This document shows, piece by piece, positions 47,501-58,797 of a DNA stretch of 64,000 bases. Source of the stretch: Ciona savignyi (taxonomy: Eukaryota; Chordata; Ascidiacea; Phlebobranchia; Cionidae); the NCBI GenBank assembly GCA_000149265.1, contig CH003284.1, positions 475,039 to 539,038 of the forward strand, given 5' to 3'. The translations under genes and the position numbers were made by a program. A model generated the notes under the pieces. It searched no databases. It worked only from the letters and a program-made list of their open reading frames with translations, and was not told the origin of the DNA. Each line of letters opens with the position of its first letter. The stretch's first letter is position 1.

Positions 47501-50500
47501 TTCGTTATGTGGAAAATTCAGTGAGGAAATTATTTAAATTAAACTTTTAAATTCCATATTTTTCCTAAATTGTTTGAGTATTTAGCATATTGTTTTGACT
47601 CCCGTGCAAAGTGCGGCCGTTTTATCTTAAATGGTCTCAAGTGCACCGGAGGTTAAAAAGATCGAGAACCACTGGTTTAAACAGTTGAATAATATTGTAG
47701 GAATGTCTGAATTGTATTTACCACACGGCATTTGTTCTAAAATAGTATGTTGTAACCTAGTCGTACCAATATCCACATTAGCGTGTATGAAGTCTCCATC
47801 AGTACTTCTTCGTACCGTTCCTTTGATGCCCATTAAGCAATGTTCCTACAATACAAGCATTAGGTTGTAAAATAAAATAATTGCAGTAATAAAACATATT
47901 ACAATATTCGTTGTTCCAATATAACTTGAAAAATATGGTAAATATCAATTAAGTTTGTATTTAGCAGTAAGCAGAAAAGAATGACAAGTCGAGTGTCAGC
48001 AGTTCTTAAAATACGTTATGACTTATAAATCAATGAAATCCTAATAAATATGGATATTTCAAAATAGTCCTGCAGACCTTGGTTCTGACGAAAAGCGAAT
48101 CATCCAATAGTTTGTTGGTCTTTTTAAAATTCGTTTTAATCCAACAAACATCTTCACATCTTCGGAAGCCCCACTTTTTCAAGCACTGGCGACCAAAGTC
48201 CAACCCGTCTGAAGAGCCACACCATAGGAAGACAAACGATCGCTGGGCCGCAACTTCTTCCACTTCCAGTGACATAATCTTGAGGTTAAAATGACGACTC
48301 AATATTCATGTTAAGTCCGATCGGTTAGTCTGGTGGTTTAGTGTGACACCTTTCAACCGAAAGTTTGCAGGTTTAAAACTGGTCGCTAGCTAGTCGGTTG
48401 TGTCCTTGGGTAAGTCACTTTATGGACATTCCCTGAACCCAGCGGATTAGATTAATGGGTATTACCAAATTGAAGGAACGTGTCTATTATATACAATACA
48501 CTGCAATAGCTCCGGTAACCCGACGATGGGTGCGAGGTGATCTGAAGATTGCCGTGTGTTAACCCCCTTGGATTTATCATTCACAGGGATAAACATGAAT
48601 ATCCTATCCTATGTTACAAACACAAGCACATTTTTACTTAAGGTCTAATGTTTAGATTCAAAGAACACACTTTCCATTGGATACGTCCCTGAGTGTATAA
48701 GGTTAATTGTTTCAAGTAAATGATCTTCAAAGTACTGCTCATAAGTTGATATACACAACAAACAAAAATAAGTTCTAAAGTTTGTTTTTAACACAAGTCA
48801 TAAAAATGGTAACAACTTTGTAAAGACATCAAATACAATAAAAAATATCAAGTATAGATAAAAAATCAACTAACCAGCATACTACTCTTCAATAGTTTTG
48901 GCAACTAGTATACAAATTTATAAAAATAATGGTATAAATTACAAGATCAAATAAAAATTCCCTTTTCAAGTCATCAAAAAATTTCAAGCACAATAATTAC
49001 TAAATTTTAACAAAAAATATAGAATGAATCAGAAATGCAATCTGCAATAGCTTTGGCAACTGGTATACAAATTTATAAAAATAATGGTATAAATTATATA
49101 AATCCAATTCATTAAATCTCAATCAAGAATCTAGTAAATCAAAAATGAAATCTTACATCGTCCCAAGTTGCTTCTTGCCCAGTAAGAGGAAGTCCAGCCT
49201 GCCTCTTGTACTCCTCCAGTGGTGGTTCAATCAGTATAACATCAAATTTTGACCTACTCCCAAAATAGTTAACTTGACTGTTTGCTCGAACACCAATACA
49301 ATTGTATTGAACCAATAGCTGCATAGGACATGGGCCAGTGAAAAACATTATATTATATAAGTGGTGTAACTGTTTAGTTGTCCACCTTTAAAATAATGAT
49401 ATTTGAGTAACACCTTTAGGATAAGGATAAGATATTCATGTTTATCCTCATGGATGGGAAAACTAAGTTGGTTAAAACACAGGCAATTGTCAGATTACCT
49501 CGCGCCCACAGTCGGGTCATCGGAACTATTGCAGTGTGATATGTATGGTTCACATAGTTCCTTCAATTTAGTAGAACTCATTAATCCGCTTGGTTTTCTC
49601 ATAGTAGTCAGCGGAGCTATTGGTTCAGGCAATGTCCGTTAAGTGCCTTGCCCAAAGACACAACCAGCTAGCTAGCGACCACTTTCGCACATGCAACCAT
49701 TCGGTTGAAAGGCGATGCACTAAACCACCACACTAACCGGTCGGACCTTAAAGAAGTAAAACCCACTAAACTAAGCAGGATAAATTTGGATAGTATATTT
49801 ATTACCCCCTGTGCGTGGTATACCAAAAGTCCTAATGACAAGGTCAATCGTCAGGATCAGGACTTGATATTAATAACATTACACTAGTGTGAATAATACT
49901 TCATTTTCATACTACATCGGTTGGTCAGTTATTCATTGTTTAGGACTAAAACTGTATATTTCTTAAAATAACATTTAAAATTGAATGAGGAGACTAGGGA
50001 TGCACAATATAGAATTTCAAATCTTTAAGATTCGAATCTCTAGGGATTCGAATCTTTACAGGCAATTTAATAAGAATAGTTAGGATTCGTAATTAAAAAC
50101 GTAAAATAGCGGTTGTGTTCCATCGCGCAACAAAACTCATTCAGCCAATTATTCAATCGTCAGTGTATAGTCTCAGCATGTGTGCGACAATTGATAAGCA
50201 TGATTAGTTATCTTTTGCGACCGATACTACGCACTTAAAGCGTGCTAATACACAAGGAAAGTAGGTCACTTTCCCCGCGTTAATCACATGGTTTTTTGCA
50301 CCTGTAAATATGACGCAATTATTAGAAAGTTATTTAAGGACTAGACAGGCTTATTTTTGAAAATATTTATTCCACTTTAACAACTACCTTTTTTAATAAG
50401 CACAAAAAATAAAATCTAAAATATTTAGTTATTAATTTTGTTGAATTTATGGTAATTAATTTAATTTACTTTTTAATGAAAACATAAATTATGGGAGAAT

Positions 50501-53500
50501 GTTGATTAAGTTAGTCCTAAATTTCTCTCAACACTGTATAAAGGCATATTGCTAGTTCTCTCCATTTAGTTAATATTCATATACAGCACAGTATCTATTT
50601 TTAAAATGGGAAAATATTTGCACATCACAGCAAATTTAAATAAACACTAAAACGTTCTAGAATAGGATTCAGAATTCTAGATTCGAAATATATTATTCTA
50701 GAATATTCTAGAATACCCAAGTATTCTATATTGTGCATCCCTAGAGGAGACCAAATGTGCTAGCATTTAGTGATAAAAATCGTGTTGTTGTTAGCATTAA
50801 TGAAACAAAATTTTTAACATAGGATTACCACAAGAAACCCTGATGTTAATATATTGACGTTTCTATACCAAATATTTTTTAGCACTGGCCATTATAATTT
50901 TGTGATTCAAAGGGTGAAGGTCGAACTAGATAAAGAAAATCAAAGACAATAAGAATTTCAATAAAAAGTACATTGTAAATCAGGTGAATAGGCATAAATC
51001 GCAGTCCTGGTAAGACAACTGGACTAATACTTACCCTAACTCTCTTAGATCGAACTGATTAAGATCACAGTGCATATATAAAGGAGGTGTGTTGCTCTTT
51101 CGTGTCATCTCGTCTTTTAATCGAATTAAATCCTTTAGTTTGGGGTACTCTTCAAAGCGTTCTGCTAGCCCTAAAAACGATTTGTTTTTTTAGGTCGATT
51201 TATTATCTTTTCAAGCTTGATAAATCCGGTGCCTCTAAATACTACAGGACCGCTTGGACCGCTTGGATTGCTATGGAAAGTAATTCTCACCCTGTCGTGT
51301 CCCAAACACTAATCTCAACCCCAAAACTAACTTTAATATCATAATCTTTATTTTAGTAAGAGACATTTTCTAAGGCTTTAGTAATTACGAAGTACAGTAA
51401 CCGATCCAAATGCTCCAAGCGATCCTGTAGTATTTAGGGGTACCGGATAAATCCAACAATAAAACCTAATAAACCTACCCTACAGCATGACACATACCAT
51501 ACAATGGTTAACATTCTTGGTTCAAAAATCAGGGCAACCAACCACTTATCAGCTTTTATGTTCTAAGACAAATCGTGGTCTTGACAAAAAGGAATTATGT
51601 ATGGAGTGCGTTAAATTGTAGTTATACAGTTATACTATACACAAATGAATACATGTCTATAACTTTGAACTTTGACAACTCAATGTTATGATTTTTTTTA
51701 TCCATTAACTGGCAGAATTGGTTTAAAGGGAATCATATAATTAACAGTGGTCATGTAAGCTTACATGCTGCACATTAAAATAGGTATCCTAGTAATCCTA
51801 CCAACATCTCTGATGAAGTTTTGCGGTCTTTGTCCAATATCCACATAGTTTTGGCAATAATCATTATGGGGGTTTAGACTTTGGGTGCCTTTTAAAAATG
51901 TGCTGGAATCTTTGTATACTTCCAACTGGCCATCAGTGCTATCTCTTGGTGCCTGTTTAAAATGTGGTGATTTTAAATACTAAAATAATAAAAGTAGAGT
52001 ATCATACTAACTTACAGCTTGAATACTTGATATAAAAAGATAAATATTTGATTCCATGAAAAATTTGAGTAAAACGCACAGTATTGTACTTTAAATAACA
52101 CAACAACATTACGGTAGATTTTAATACAATTAATAGCTGCTAGAAATACAAATCAAATTAGAGAGTGTCCACCACGTGTGAACCACCACTATTTTAAAAA
52201 CCTCTGTTGAGTACATGTTATATTATTCTGCATGCAGAAATGATCTGGTTCCCTGGCGACCTAATCACCCTTGGTATATCTTATACAAAGTGTGTAACGT
52301 TTCCCGAGTACCCAAGAATGGGTTCCCAAGTACCAATCCAAACTTGATATCTATATTTTCTAAATGAACCTAACACGTGACATGGTTACCTATCCCCCCA
52401 TGATATATCATATACAAAGGGTATGCAATGTTTGTTTTTGCAAGGAGAAATTTTGAATTTAATATTTTAACGGATTTCCCATGGTAAACATATTTCCGGT
52501 GGTGTGGTTTGTAGGATCCTTTTGCCCCTTTCTCAGTTTATTTTATTTACCTAAAACTTTCCTTGCAATAGCCTATAAAGTAAATAACAGTTTCGAAATA
52601 TCGGCTGTTTTAGAATAACCGGTGCCGAACATTCGCAAAATGGCTGCTGTGCTTATATTCTTGGGTTTGTCGGCAATTTCACTGACCCAACATACCTACA
52701 ATTTGCCACTGTAGATCCAAGCCCATTTAGCTAAAACCACCAGAAGAATAAACTCGATTGTGAAATTTTCTTCCATATTATATAAAGCGTGAATGTGACT
52801 GACTGATCACTTGTTTCAGTACAATTTAATAAATGAGGATTTCCCAAAAAAGGGTTAAAGATAGGTTTGGGTTATCCGTGTGTTAACGCGTATTGCGCTC
52901 GCCCTAAGCATGATTGCTTCGCGAGCTTTGCTCCACGTTGATTGGCCCTGCTTAGAGTCTGTTACCAACTACTGCATTGTGGCGTGTATAGCGTTAAGTG
53001 TATTGTCGGTTTGTGTAAATTAACGTGTATATTATTTTGTAGATTCGTAGTTGAATAAAACCTACACTGAGTACATATTAAGCGTACCATAGGTCACAAC
53101 AATCCGCATCGTTCATATTTAAATTACCGTATATATTTATTTACCTTAGTTTTGTGTTTCCATCTTATTAATATGCATAAACAGATTATATTTATGATTT
53201 ATTAGGCCTATCTATTTTGGGGGATTTCCTGGGGTAGCCAGTAGCCTACACAGGATAAATTTATTTCAAAATGTTTTTTTTTATTTGTGTTGTAAATCTC
53301 TAAATTTAGTATAAATTTGAGGTAAATATTCCTTTCTAATCTGGAGATATCGGTGATAACGCCAAAAATGCTGAAAATATGGCATTCTACCCAATAACGT
53401 TTCTCCCGGACATGCCTGTCATGTTCTTATGCAGGAAAGAAAAAAAAAACACAGAAGTAAAATCAAAATTATTTCCTTCGAAATCGAAGGAAACTCATAC

Positions 53501-55960
53501 CTAATAAAACCTGGATGTGACCAGTAAATGGATGGTAACGAGTAAATTGATAGAATTGGGGTATTTTATTAAGAACCGCAGTAGATATAGATATATTTTT
53601 ATAGATTATTTATTCAACAAAATCAAGCTAAGCATATTTACATCTCTCTTTGAATCCGTTTTAGAAACTTTGGTATGAGGTGAGTCTGAAGCTGTGTGGT
53701 TGGTCCGTTTATGTGCCTTCCGTTCTTCTTTCTCCGCCTTGGTGCATAACACAGCTGATAACTGGTCACCACTGCCGACTCCAAGCTAATTGTGCAATAA
53801 ATTAAGTATAAATGATGATTTGTATCGAACTGGTGATCAATTTGGGTCAGAATATACAGACAATCATGTCACATTTACATGGTTTTATAAAATTGCAATT
53901 TGGTGTTTTTTAATTTAATTCAATTTATTTTTCAAATAATAACATACATGTGATGATTTTGATGTAATCCATAAATTATTAACAGTAAAAAAGGTAAACT
54001 TTGTTTGTATTAGGTTAAACTGCTTCTGGCACTCGGCACTTTCCATATTTTGAAACCCCTCCCCTATAAACAAAAGAGTACAGAATTTAACTGAAATCCT
54101 TAATTTAATCTTAAATGTTATAAAAGGCAGAAACCATTAGTATTCCGCTTATGATAACTCCATTGCATTTTCATATTTATGTGATAAAACAGGACTATCC
54201 TACCACTTTTCAACATTTAAGACGGTTTGATGGATTATATGTTGCTTCACACAATACAGGAAAATAAAGTCTATTCCAGCCCGACTGTGGGCACGAGGTG
54301 ATCTGACTATTTCCTGTGTGTTAATCTCCTTTGGTTTTCCCATTCATGGGGATAAACATGAATATCCTATTCTATCCTATCATATTTTGTAACTAGAATT
54401 TTCTAAGTTTTATCATACAGGCATGTTGTGATTTTTTAATACTCGATTGCTGCAAACAGATTTTTTAATGCAAAAAAAGCAATTTTGTTGTTTTTAATTT
54501 GAATAGGTAGAGCTCTATTACTATTTCTATAACATGTTGAGCATCCATAAAATTTTATATTGAGCATCCATAAAAAACCTTACATAGTGCGAACAGTTGG
54601 CTAGTTGGATTAGTGCATTGCCTTCGAGTCGATGACAAGACACTTAACAGACAATGCCTAAAATACAATACAATACAATTTTTATTTTTGTTTCTTTCGC
54701 TGCAGCGTTTACCACCAACAATTTACAAATCAACAATTGACAATAAAAAAAAATAAAAGATACTGTGGCAATTGGCAAAAAACTACAGCAAAACAGGAAG
54801 GCACCAAAAAAAACCCGAAAGTTATCTAGTTTGGCGCCTCCCTGAAAAAAAAGGAAAAAAAAAAAGAGAAAAAAAAAATATCTATCTATATATATATATA
54901 TAATTAAAAAAGATTTGACTTGTACCATAATTGTAACAGTAGGGGATTGAAAATTCAGAATGATTTATATTAAATGAATAATAAACTGTTACATATAAGC
55001 ATTAAAATAGTTTTTTGTTACAAACAGTAGTACAGTTATATAGAACGGAAGTCAGAACAATAGCCTACATCTCATTCTCACGCAATACAGTACAATATAA
55101 CTTGTGACCTAACAATCTTATGGGGTGCACTGAATTTGCAATGATATGCCATATATACAATTACTTGTTATGGCCATTTAATGAATACCACTGTATGAAG
55201 AGCAAATATTAAGATTGTGAATAATACTCCGAATAAATAAATATTAACTGAGTGTATGATGTACAGCATACTAAACCTAAATACAATTACTTATTAATTG
55301 CACTTTTTTTTACAAAACAAGGAGTAGGAGGCATGTTAAAGGGAATCATTGATCAGCTTCCACACCTTAATCTCATTATGCCCAAGATTAGTAGTAAACA
55401 AGGGGTGGACTTTCCTCCATGCAAATTAGACAAAAGTATGGAAGCTGATCAGTGGCGAAATTGGCAAGATCATGCTTATTAATATTTAAACATTTTACAT
55501 GGAGCCAGTAATTGCAAATATCACATGCAATACTATTCTAAAAGCAGTGGAACTATATGGTTCTAAAAAATTAAAGGAGTATTGGAATCATACTTAACAC
55601 ACTGTAATAGCTTCGGTAACCCGCTGGTGGGCGCAAGGTGATCTGATGACTACCTGATTGTAAAAATGTAAATTACCTGATGTTGTTTAACCTAGATCCT
55701 ATCCTTAAGCAAATGATTGGTTTAGAGTTTTAGACTCTACATAAATCTAAAGCTAATTGTGAGAATACTGGCAGATTTCTACAAGACATTTTGTGTATTT
55801 AGGGTCAGAAAATATTGGCCATGAAACCAAAAATTTTTATTGCAAAAGAACTAAGTGGATATTCCCACAGAAACTCGCATTGTACCTGTTTTGCCAATGC
55901 TTCCCTGCGTTTTTTTTGCTTTCCACGTAAGTGCTGTAACTTATCCGAAACGCTTGACAT
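44524..55960 (-). CDS. METTL14: METTL14, non-catalytic subunit of the mRNA m6A methyltransferase, 10 exons
   Basis: Partner of METTL3; supports RNA binding in the nuclear m6A writer complex. Exons on the minus strand: 55960-55886, 53785-53642, 51952-51802, 51170-51035, 49253-49157, 48278-48078, 47845-47767, 46914-46803, 45862-45738, 44846-44524; 480 residues against 456 in human, all phases close. The N-terminal helix ([17 protein letters not shown]) is followed by [20 protein letters not shown] and [12 protein letters not shown]. The methyltransferase fold then shows [13 protein letters not shown] (EPPL at 178-181 in place of the catalytic DPPW), [65 protein letters not shown] and [11 protein letters not shown]. 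The tail holds [13 protein letters not shown] and one RGGRGRG block, much shorter than the vertebrate RGG region, and is then Arg/Asp-rich. Introns host SINEs and hAT elements. Confidence 0.96.
44945..45215 (-). repeat. SINE family A copy
   Basis: GGATATTCATGTTTATCCCA tail, GGGCAATCGTCAGATCACCT centre and CCCTTCGACTGAAAGGCAAC head. Intron 9 of METTL14, same orientation as the gene. Confidence 0.8.
45298..45440 (-). repeat. SINE family A remnant
   Basis: Only AATGTCAGACTACC, GGCGGATTACCAGAGTTATT and CCCTGCCCAATGCCA can be matched. Intron 9 of METTL14. Confidence 0.4.
45455..45668 (+). repeat. SINE family A copy with internal deletions
   Basis: CGCCTTTTAATCGAAATGTT head, GGGCAAGGCACTACTAAATC (deleted middle), CACTGCAATAGCTCTGG and a TATCCTATTCTATA tail. 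It ends 70 bp before METTL14 exon 9, antisense to the gene. Confidence 0.75.
46083..46160 (-). repeat. SINE family A remnant
   Basis: AATGTCCGCTATGTGCCTTG and CCCAAGGACTCAACAAACTA are what remains. Intron 8 of METTL14. Confidence 0.45.
46520..46640 (-). repeat. Short repeat family C copy
   Basis: On the minus strand: TTTTAGACGTGTTCTAACAA, CTGTCGTTTTGCCG, ATTTTTATTAAAGGTCCTGC and GTTTTCATTGTGGAAAAC. Intron 8 of METTL14. Confidence 0.6.
47001..47189 (+). mobile_element. hAT-type element, first of a pair in one target site
   Basis: Starts CAAGGTGGGCAACATTTT and ends with AAAATGGTTGCCAACCATTG, worn hAT-like ends. Flanked by GTTTAAAC at 46993-47000 and 47190-47197. Intron 7 of METTL14. Confidence 0.75.
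47198..47674 (+). mobile_element. hAT-type element, second of a pair in one target site
   Basis: Starts CAATGCTTTTCAAATGGTG; the right end reads AAAGATCGAGAACCACTG. Flanked by GTTTAAAC at 47190-47197 and 47675-47682. A minus-strand family C repeat lies inside near 47330-47385. Intron 7 of METTL14. Confidence 0.78.
48314..48612 (+). repeat. SINE family A copy, near full length
   Basis: Head GTCCGATCGGTTAGTCTGGT with CCTTTCAACCGAAAG, full body and a tail ATATCCTATCCTAT. It starts about 35 bp upstream of METTL14 exon 6, antisense to the gene. Confidence 0.82.
49418..49745 (-). repeat. SINE family A copy with a small insertion
   Basis: AGGATAAGGATAAGATATTC tail, CAGGCAATTGTCAGATTACC centre and CATTCGGTTGAAAGGCGATG head. 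About 30 extra bases (TTTTCTCATAGTAGTCAGCG region) interrupt the body. Intron 4 of METTL14. Confidence 0.8.
49995..50743 (+). mobile_element. hAT-type nonautonomous element, 749 bp
   Basis: Terminal inverted repeats TAGGGATGCACAATATAGAA and TTCTATATTGTGCATCCCTA are perfect. The 8-bp target duplication GAGGAGAC (49987-49994, 50744-50751) is exact. Subterminal parts are rich in TTCGAATC and TTCTAGAATATTC motifs that could be transposase binding sites. No ORF of note. Intron 4 of METTL14. Confidence 0.9.
54283..54382 (+). repeat. SINE family A tail fragment
   Basis: CGACTGTGGGCACGAGGTGA, GGTTTTCCCATTCATGGGGA and ATATCCTATTCTATCCTAT. Intron 1 of METTL14. Confidence 0.7.
54588..54660 (+). repeat. 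SINE family A head remnant
   Basis: GGCTAGTTGGATTAGTGCAT, then AAGACACTTAACAGACAATG, all that is left of one copy. Intron 1 of METTL14. Confidence 0.4.
54661..54900 (-). mobile_element. Possible LINE 3' end
   Basis: On the minus strand a T-rich, low-complexity stretch ends in CAAAAATAAAAATTGTATTG followed by more TATTG units, the short-unit 3' tail seen in several invertebrate LINEs. No coding part remains, so the class is a guess. A (TA)n run flanks it at 54882-54901. Intron 1 of METTL14. Confidence 0.3.
55570..55700 (+). repeat. SINE family A 3' fragment
   Basis: GGAATCATACTTAACACACT, AATAGCTTCGGTAACCCG and GGTGGGCGCAAGGTGATCTG. Intron 1 of METTL14. Confidence 0.6.
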
Positions 55961-55965
55961 CTTTA

Positions 55966-55980
55966 CTGCAATAAATCCAC
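55966..55980 (-). promoter_or_regulatory. 3' splice site 5 nt upstream of the METTL14 ATG
   Basis: On the minus strand GTGGATTTATTGCAG is followed by TAAAG and the ATG. Such a short leader after an acceptor fits a spliced-leader trans-splicing site. Confidence 0.5.
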
Positions 55981-56812
55981 AATAACACGCAATTTAGCAG
56001 TCGTTATAACCCACAGTGCTCATTTGTTATTCAACCCTGTAAAAAACATAAAGTGCAAAATTTATAATACATTTAAAAAATATAAACCACTTAAGGGAAA
56101 TCCCCGCACTTTGCCCAATTTATGCTCAATCAAGAATGGGGTTATGGTAAATGACATGTTTATTCATGGGTAGAGCGGCGGTTTTTATAATTGACGGTAA
56201 GAAAAAATAACGAGGGTGATATATTATGACATAGGTAATATATAGAAAAAATAACGAGGGTGATATAATAACACGGAGCTTTGGTGCCAACGGTAGGAAG
56301 ACGGACAAGATGGTGAGTCCAAACTAAGCTCATTTGCAAACACAAAATAGAGCAATTTAACAGATTAATTGTTTTTTTGACTTTTGCTACGGTAAATTAT
56401 ATATCTTACACATAAAAAAACAATTTAGCAGATAACTGTTGATGTTACAGGCTTTTAAAAACATGTTTATGTGGCGAAATGACAGAAGTATTCTTAAACT
56501 AAAGGCGACCCAGGTTACGGTTTCGTTCCAAATATTTACGGTGTGTGTGCAAGTAAAGAATTGGTTAGTTGGTGTTTCAGTCTCAATAAATATATTACAT
56601 TTAGGGGCTTATATTATATTGTTTTGGTCTTGATTAAATTTTATTTGCTTTTAATTGTTCTTTCGCTTAGGTTTGGCAGCCGCGTCCGCTATATTTATTA
56701 AATGATATGCTTTTTTAATGACGTGCTTTAACGCACCCGATTCGTTAAACCAAGTTCGCACATGTGGATATTCTCAGGATGCGGGGCAGGTCAATAACAA
56801 TCCGAATGTAAA

Positions 56813-57178
56813 ATGCGCGAATTGGATTTTTCTAAACTGGAGAGCAAAGCAGGTGGGGCCAGCACAACGATTCCCGAGAAAAACCTTCGAGCACGTATCG
56901 GTGCTGCACAGACTGATGGCAAGCTTGTTAAAGAAGCAAGCTATGCTGAACTCAACTCCAGCACGCTCAATAGCAAAAAAGACGCCAATTCCGGCTTGAA
57001 AGAAATTAAAACATCGCAGGAAAAACAAGGGAAACGAACGCGTCCTAAATGTAATCGAGTAGGTCTAATACAAGAGGAAAGCACTAAATTTAATTGTTTT
57101 AATTGCGCGGGAGAATACAAAGTTGTCATGGGTACAAGTAAACAAGACGGCGAAAATTTTAAAAACGAGAGACCATAA
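56813..57178 (+). CDS. Hypothetical protein, 121 codons
   Basis: Reads MRELDFSKLESKAGGASTT and continues Lys/Ser/Glu-rich with one FNCFNCAGEY segment. It is hydrophilic and likely disordered, and no family is recognised. The ATG has an A-rich context and a plausible acceptor (GATATTCTCAG) lies 33 bp upstream at about 56779, so it could be a trans-spliced single-exon gene diverging from METTL14. Alternatively the exon-like segments ATG|GTGAGT at 56309 and ACAG|GCTTTT at 56450 belong to a spliced gene reading another frame here. Its composition is more gene-like than the surroundings, but chance cannot be excluded. Confidence 0.35.
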   Translation: MRELDFSKLESKAGGASTTIPEKNLRARIGAAQTDGKLVKEASYAELNSSTLNSKKDANSGLKEIKTSQEKQGKRTRPKCNRVGLIQEESTKFNCFNCAGEYKVVMGTSKQDGENFKNERP

Positions 57179-57339
57179 AAAGTAAAAATGCGACCGGGTG
57201 TCACAAAATGATAAAAATTCACATCAACAACGCAAAATAACCAAGGTTGTACGCCTCTCAAAAGCATTTTTCAGCACTATAACTTTAGTGCTAGGCAAAC
57301 GATTTTAAAATCGCGGGATGTTTTTCTAAAAAAATTAAA

Positions 57340-57412
57340 TGCCTCGACCCGGGATTGAACCAGGGACATTTAGATCTTCAGTCTAACGCTCTCCCGACTG
57401 AGCTATCGAGGC
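57340..57412 (-). tRNA. tRNA-Phe(GAA), copy 1
   Basis: 73 nt, encoded discriminator A, 7-bp acceptor stem GCCTCGA/TCGAGGC, anticodon arm AGACTGAAGATCT with GAA. A-box (TAGCTCAGTCGG) and B-box (GGTTCAATCCC) are intact. The variable loop differs by one base from copies 2 and 3. A T run follows the 3' end as Pol III terminator. The 3' end of tRNA-Ile copy 1 lies 6 nt upstream. Confidence 0.95.
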
Positions 57413-57418
57413 AACTAT

Positions 57419-57492
57419 TGGCCAGAACGGGGATCGAACCCGCGACATTCGTGTTATTAACACGACGCTCTAACCAACTGAGCTAACCAGCC
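57419..57492 (-). tRNA. tRNA-Ile(AAT), copy 1
   Basis: 74 nt; anticodon loop TTAATAA gives AAT (read as IAU). Compared with copy 3 the acceptor stem has a C4-to-T change (wobble pair) and a T7/T66 mismatch. There is no T run between this gene and tRNA-Phe copy 1, so it probably depends on joint transcription. Confidence 0.85.
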
Positions 57493-58035
57493 CGTACGAA
57501 CGGTTCATACTGATTAAGCACCGGATCAACCAATCAAATAATACTATGCGCTGGAAAGAGGTGGTTGGTCATTTTTGCATGGTATTCATTTCTTATCGTA
57601 CTTTTGCATTAATCAACCCTACGCTGTCATGAAACTAAATTTTGCTTAATGGCAGCCAACTTTCGCCCGAGCAATAATCAATGCTCTTACCTTTCATACA
57701 TACTCACGTGAAACATTTAGATAAGGTGTAACATATTTGGAGATGTAAAACATTTGGAAATGTCTTTACTTTGACATTGTTACATAAGTAAAACTCAAAT
57801 GTCAACCAAGCTCTAAACTGAAACGAATGTGACCTAATGATTGCAGGACGAGAAAGCGTGGGCAATCAAGGATAATGGCACGTGCTCTATAAGATATTGT
57901 AACGGTAACATATGCAAGCATTAAGCGACTCTTATTGTGTACACGAAAACCTTCAACAAAGAATTTTCCGCGCGTGTGTTTAACCCAAATAGCCGAGAAA
58001 CTATCTGTTTTCATATAGGAAGTGTGGTAATCCAA

Positions 58036-58153
58036 GTCAGGATGGCCGAGCGGTCTAAGGCGCCAGACTCAAGAACCGAGGTTCTTCCCCGCATGCGGTG
58101 TTGAGTATTCTGGTCTCCGAATGGAGGCGTGGGTTCGAATCCCACTTCTGACA
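58036..58153 (+). tRNA. tRNA-Leu(CAA) with intron
   Basis: 118 nt. Acceptor stem GTCAGGA/TTCTGAC, D-arm ATGGCCGAGCGGTCTAAGGC, anticodon CAA within CCAGACTCAAG, and a 34-nt intron at 58074-58107, one base 3' of the anticodon as usual. The long variable arm (TCTCCGAATGGAGG) marks a type II tRNA. B-box GGTTCGAATCC. A TTTT terminator follows at 58156. It sits between the two large duplicated blocks, on the opposite strand. Confidence 0.95.
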
Positions 58154-58421
58154 ATATTTTGAAATCACGAATAATTAGGCTTTTTAACTGAAATCTATGG
58201 ATAACTTATTTAAGTATCCCAAGAAATACTTTAAAAATCAATTCTATATTAAAAACAATTCAACATATTAACATTTAAGTTGTGCACAATATATTTTACC
58301 TAACCATTTGATTTCGTTAGCAATTTTTAACAGTATCTCAAAAGCATTTTTCAGTACAATAACTTTTGGGTTGGGCAAACGATTTTAAAATCGTCGGGAT
58401 GTTTTTCTAACAAAATTAAAA

Positions 58422-58494
58422 TGCCTCGACCCGGGATTGAACCAGAGACCTTTAGATCTTCAGTCTAACGCTCTCCCGACTGAGCTATCGAGGC
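58422..58494 (-). tRNA. tRNA-Phe(GAA), copy 2
   Basis: 73 nt with intact acceptor stem, anticodon GAA and boxes A and B. One T-stem base differs from the other copies (TCTGG for CCTGG), still able to pair by wobble. A T-rich terminator follows. tRNA-Ile-like copy 2 ends 6 nt upstream. Confidence 0.93.
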
Positions 58495-58500
58495 AACTAC

Positions 58501-58574
58501 TGGCCAGTACGGGGATCGAACCCGCGACATTCGCGTTCATAGCACGACGCTTTAACCAACTGAGCTAACCGGCC
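58501..58574 (-). tRNA. tRNA-Ile-like gene, copy 2, anticodon changed to ATG
   Basis: 74 nt with the body of the Ile(AAT) genes, but the anticodon loop reads CTATGAA instead of CTAATAA, giving ATG (His codons if used). The D-stem also has G22-to-A, which breaks pair 13-22. The acceptor stem and T-arm are intact. Either a pseudogene or a mis-decoding tRNA; the D-stem break favours a pseudogene. Confidence 0.7.
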
Positions 58575-58718
58575 CGTACGAACACAATATATTTTACCTA
58601 ACCATTTGATTTCGTTAGCAATTTTTAACATTATCTCGAATGCATTTTTCAGTACAATAACTTTTGGGTTGGGCAAACGATTTTAAAATTGTCGGGATGT
58701 TTTTCTAACAAAATAAAA

Positions 58719-58791
58719 TGCCTCGACCCGGGATTGAACCAGGGACCTTTAGATCTTCAGTCTAACGCTCAACCGACTGAACTATCGAGGC
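58719..58791 (-). tRNA. tRNA-Phe(GAA), copy 3
   Basis: 73 nt, anticodon GAA, intact acceptor stem and T-arm. The D-arm carries TAGTTCAGTCGGTTGAGCG: C-to-T in the A-box (TAGCTCAG) and a changed loop, so promoter strength and D-arm folding may be reduced. tRNA-Ile copy 3 ends 6 nt upstream. Confidence 0.88.
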
Positions 58792-58797
58792 AACTAC

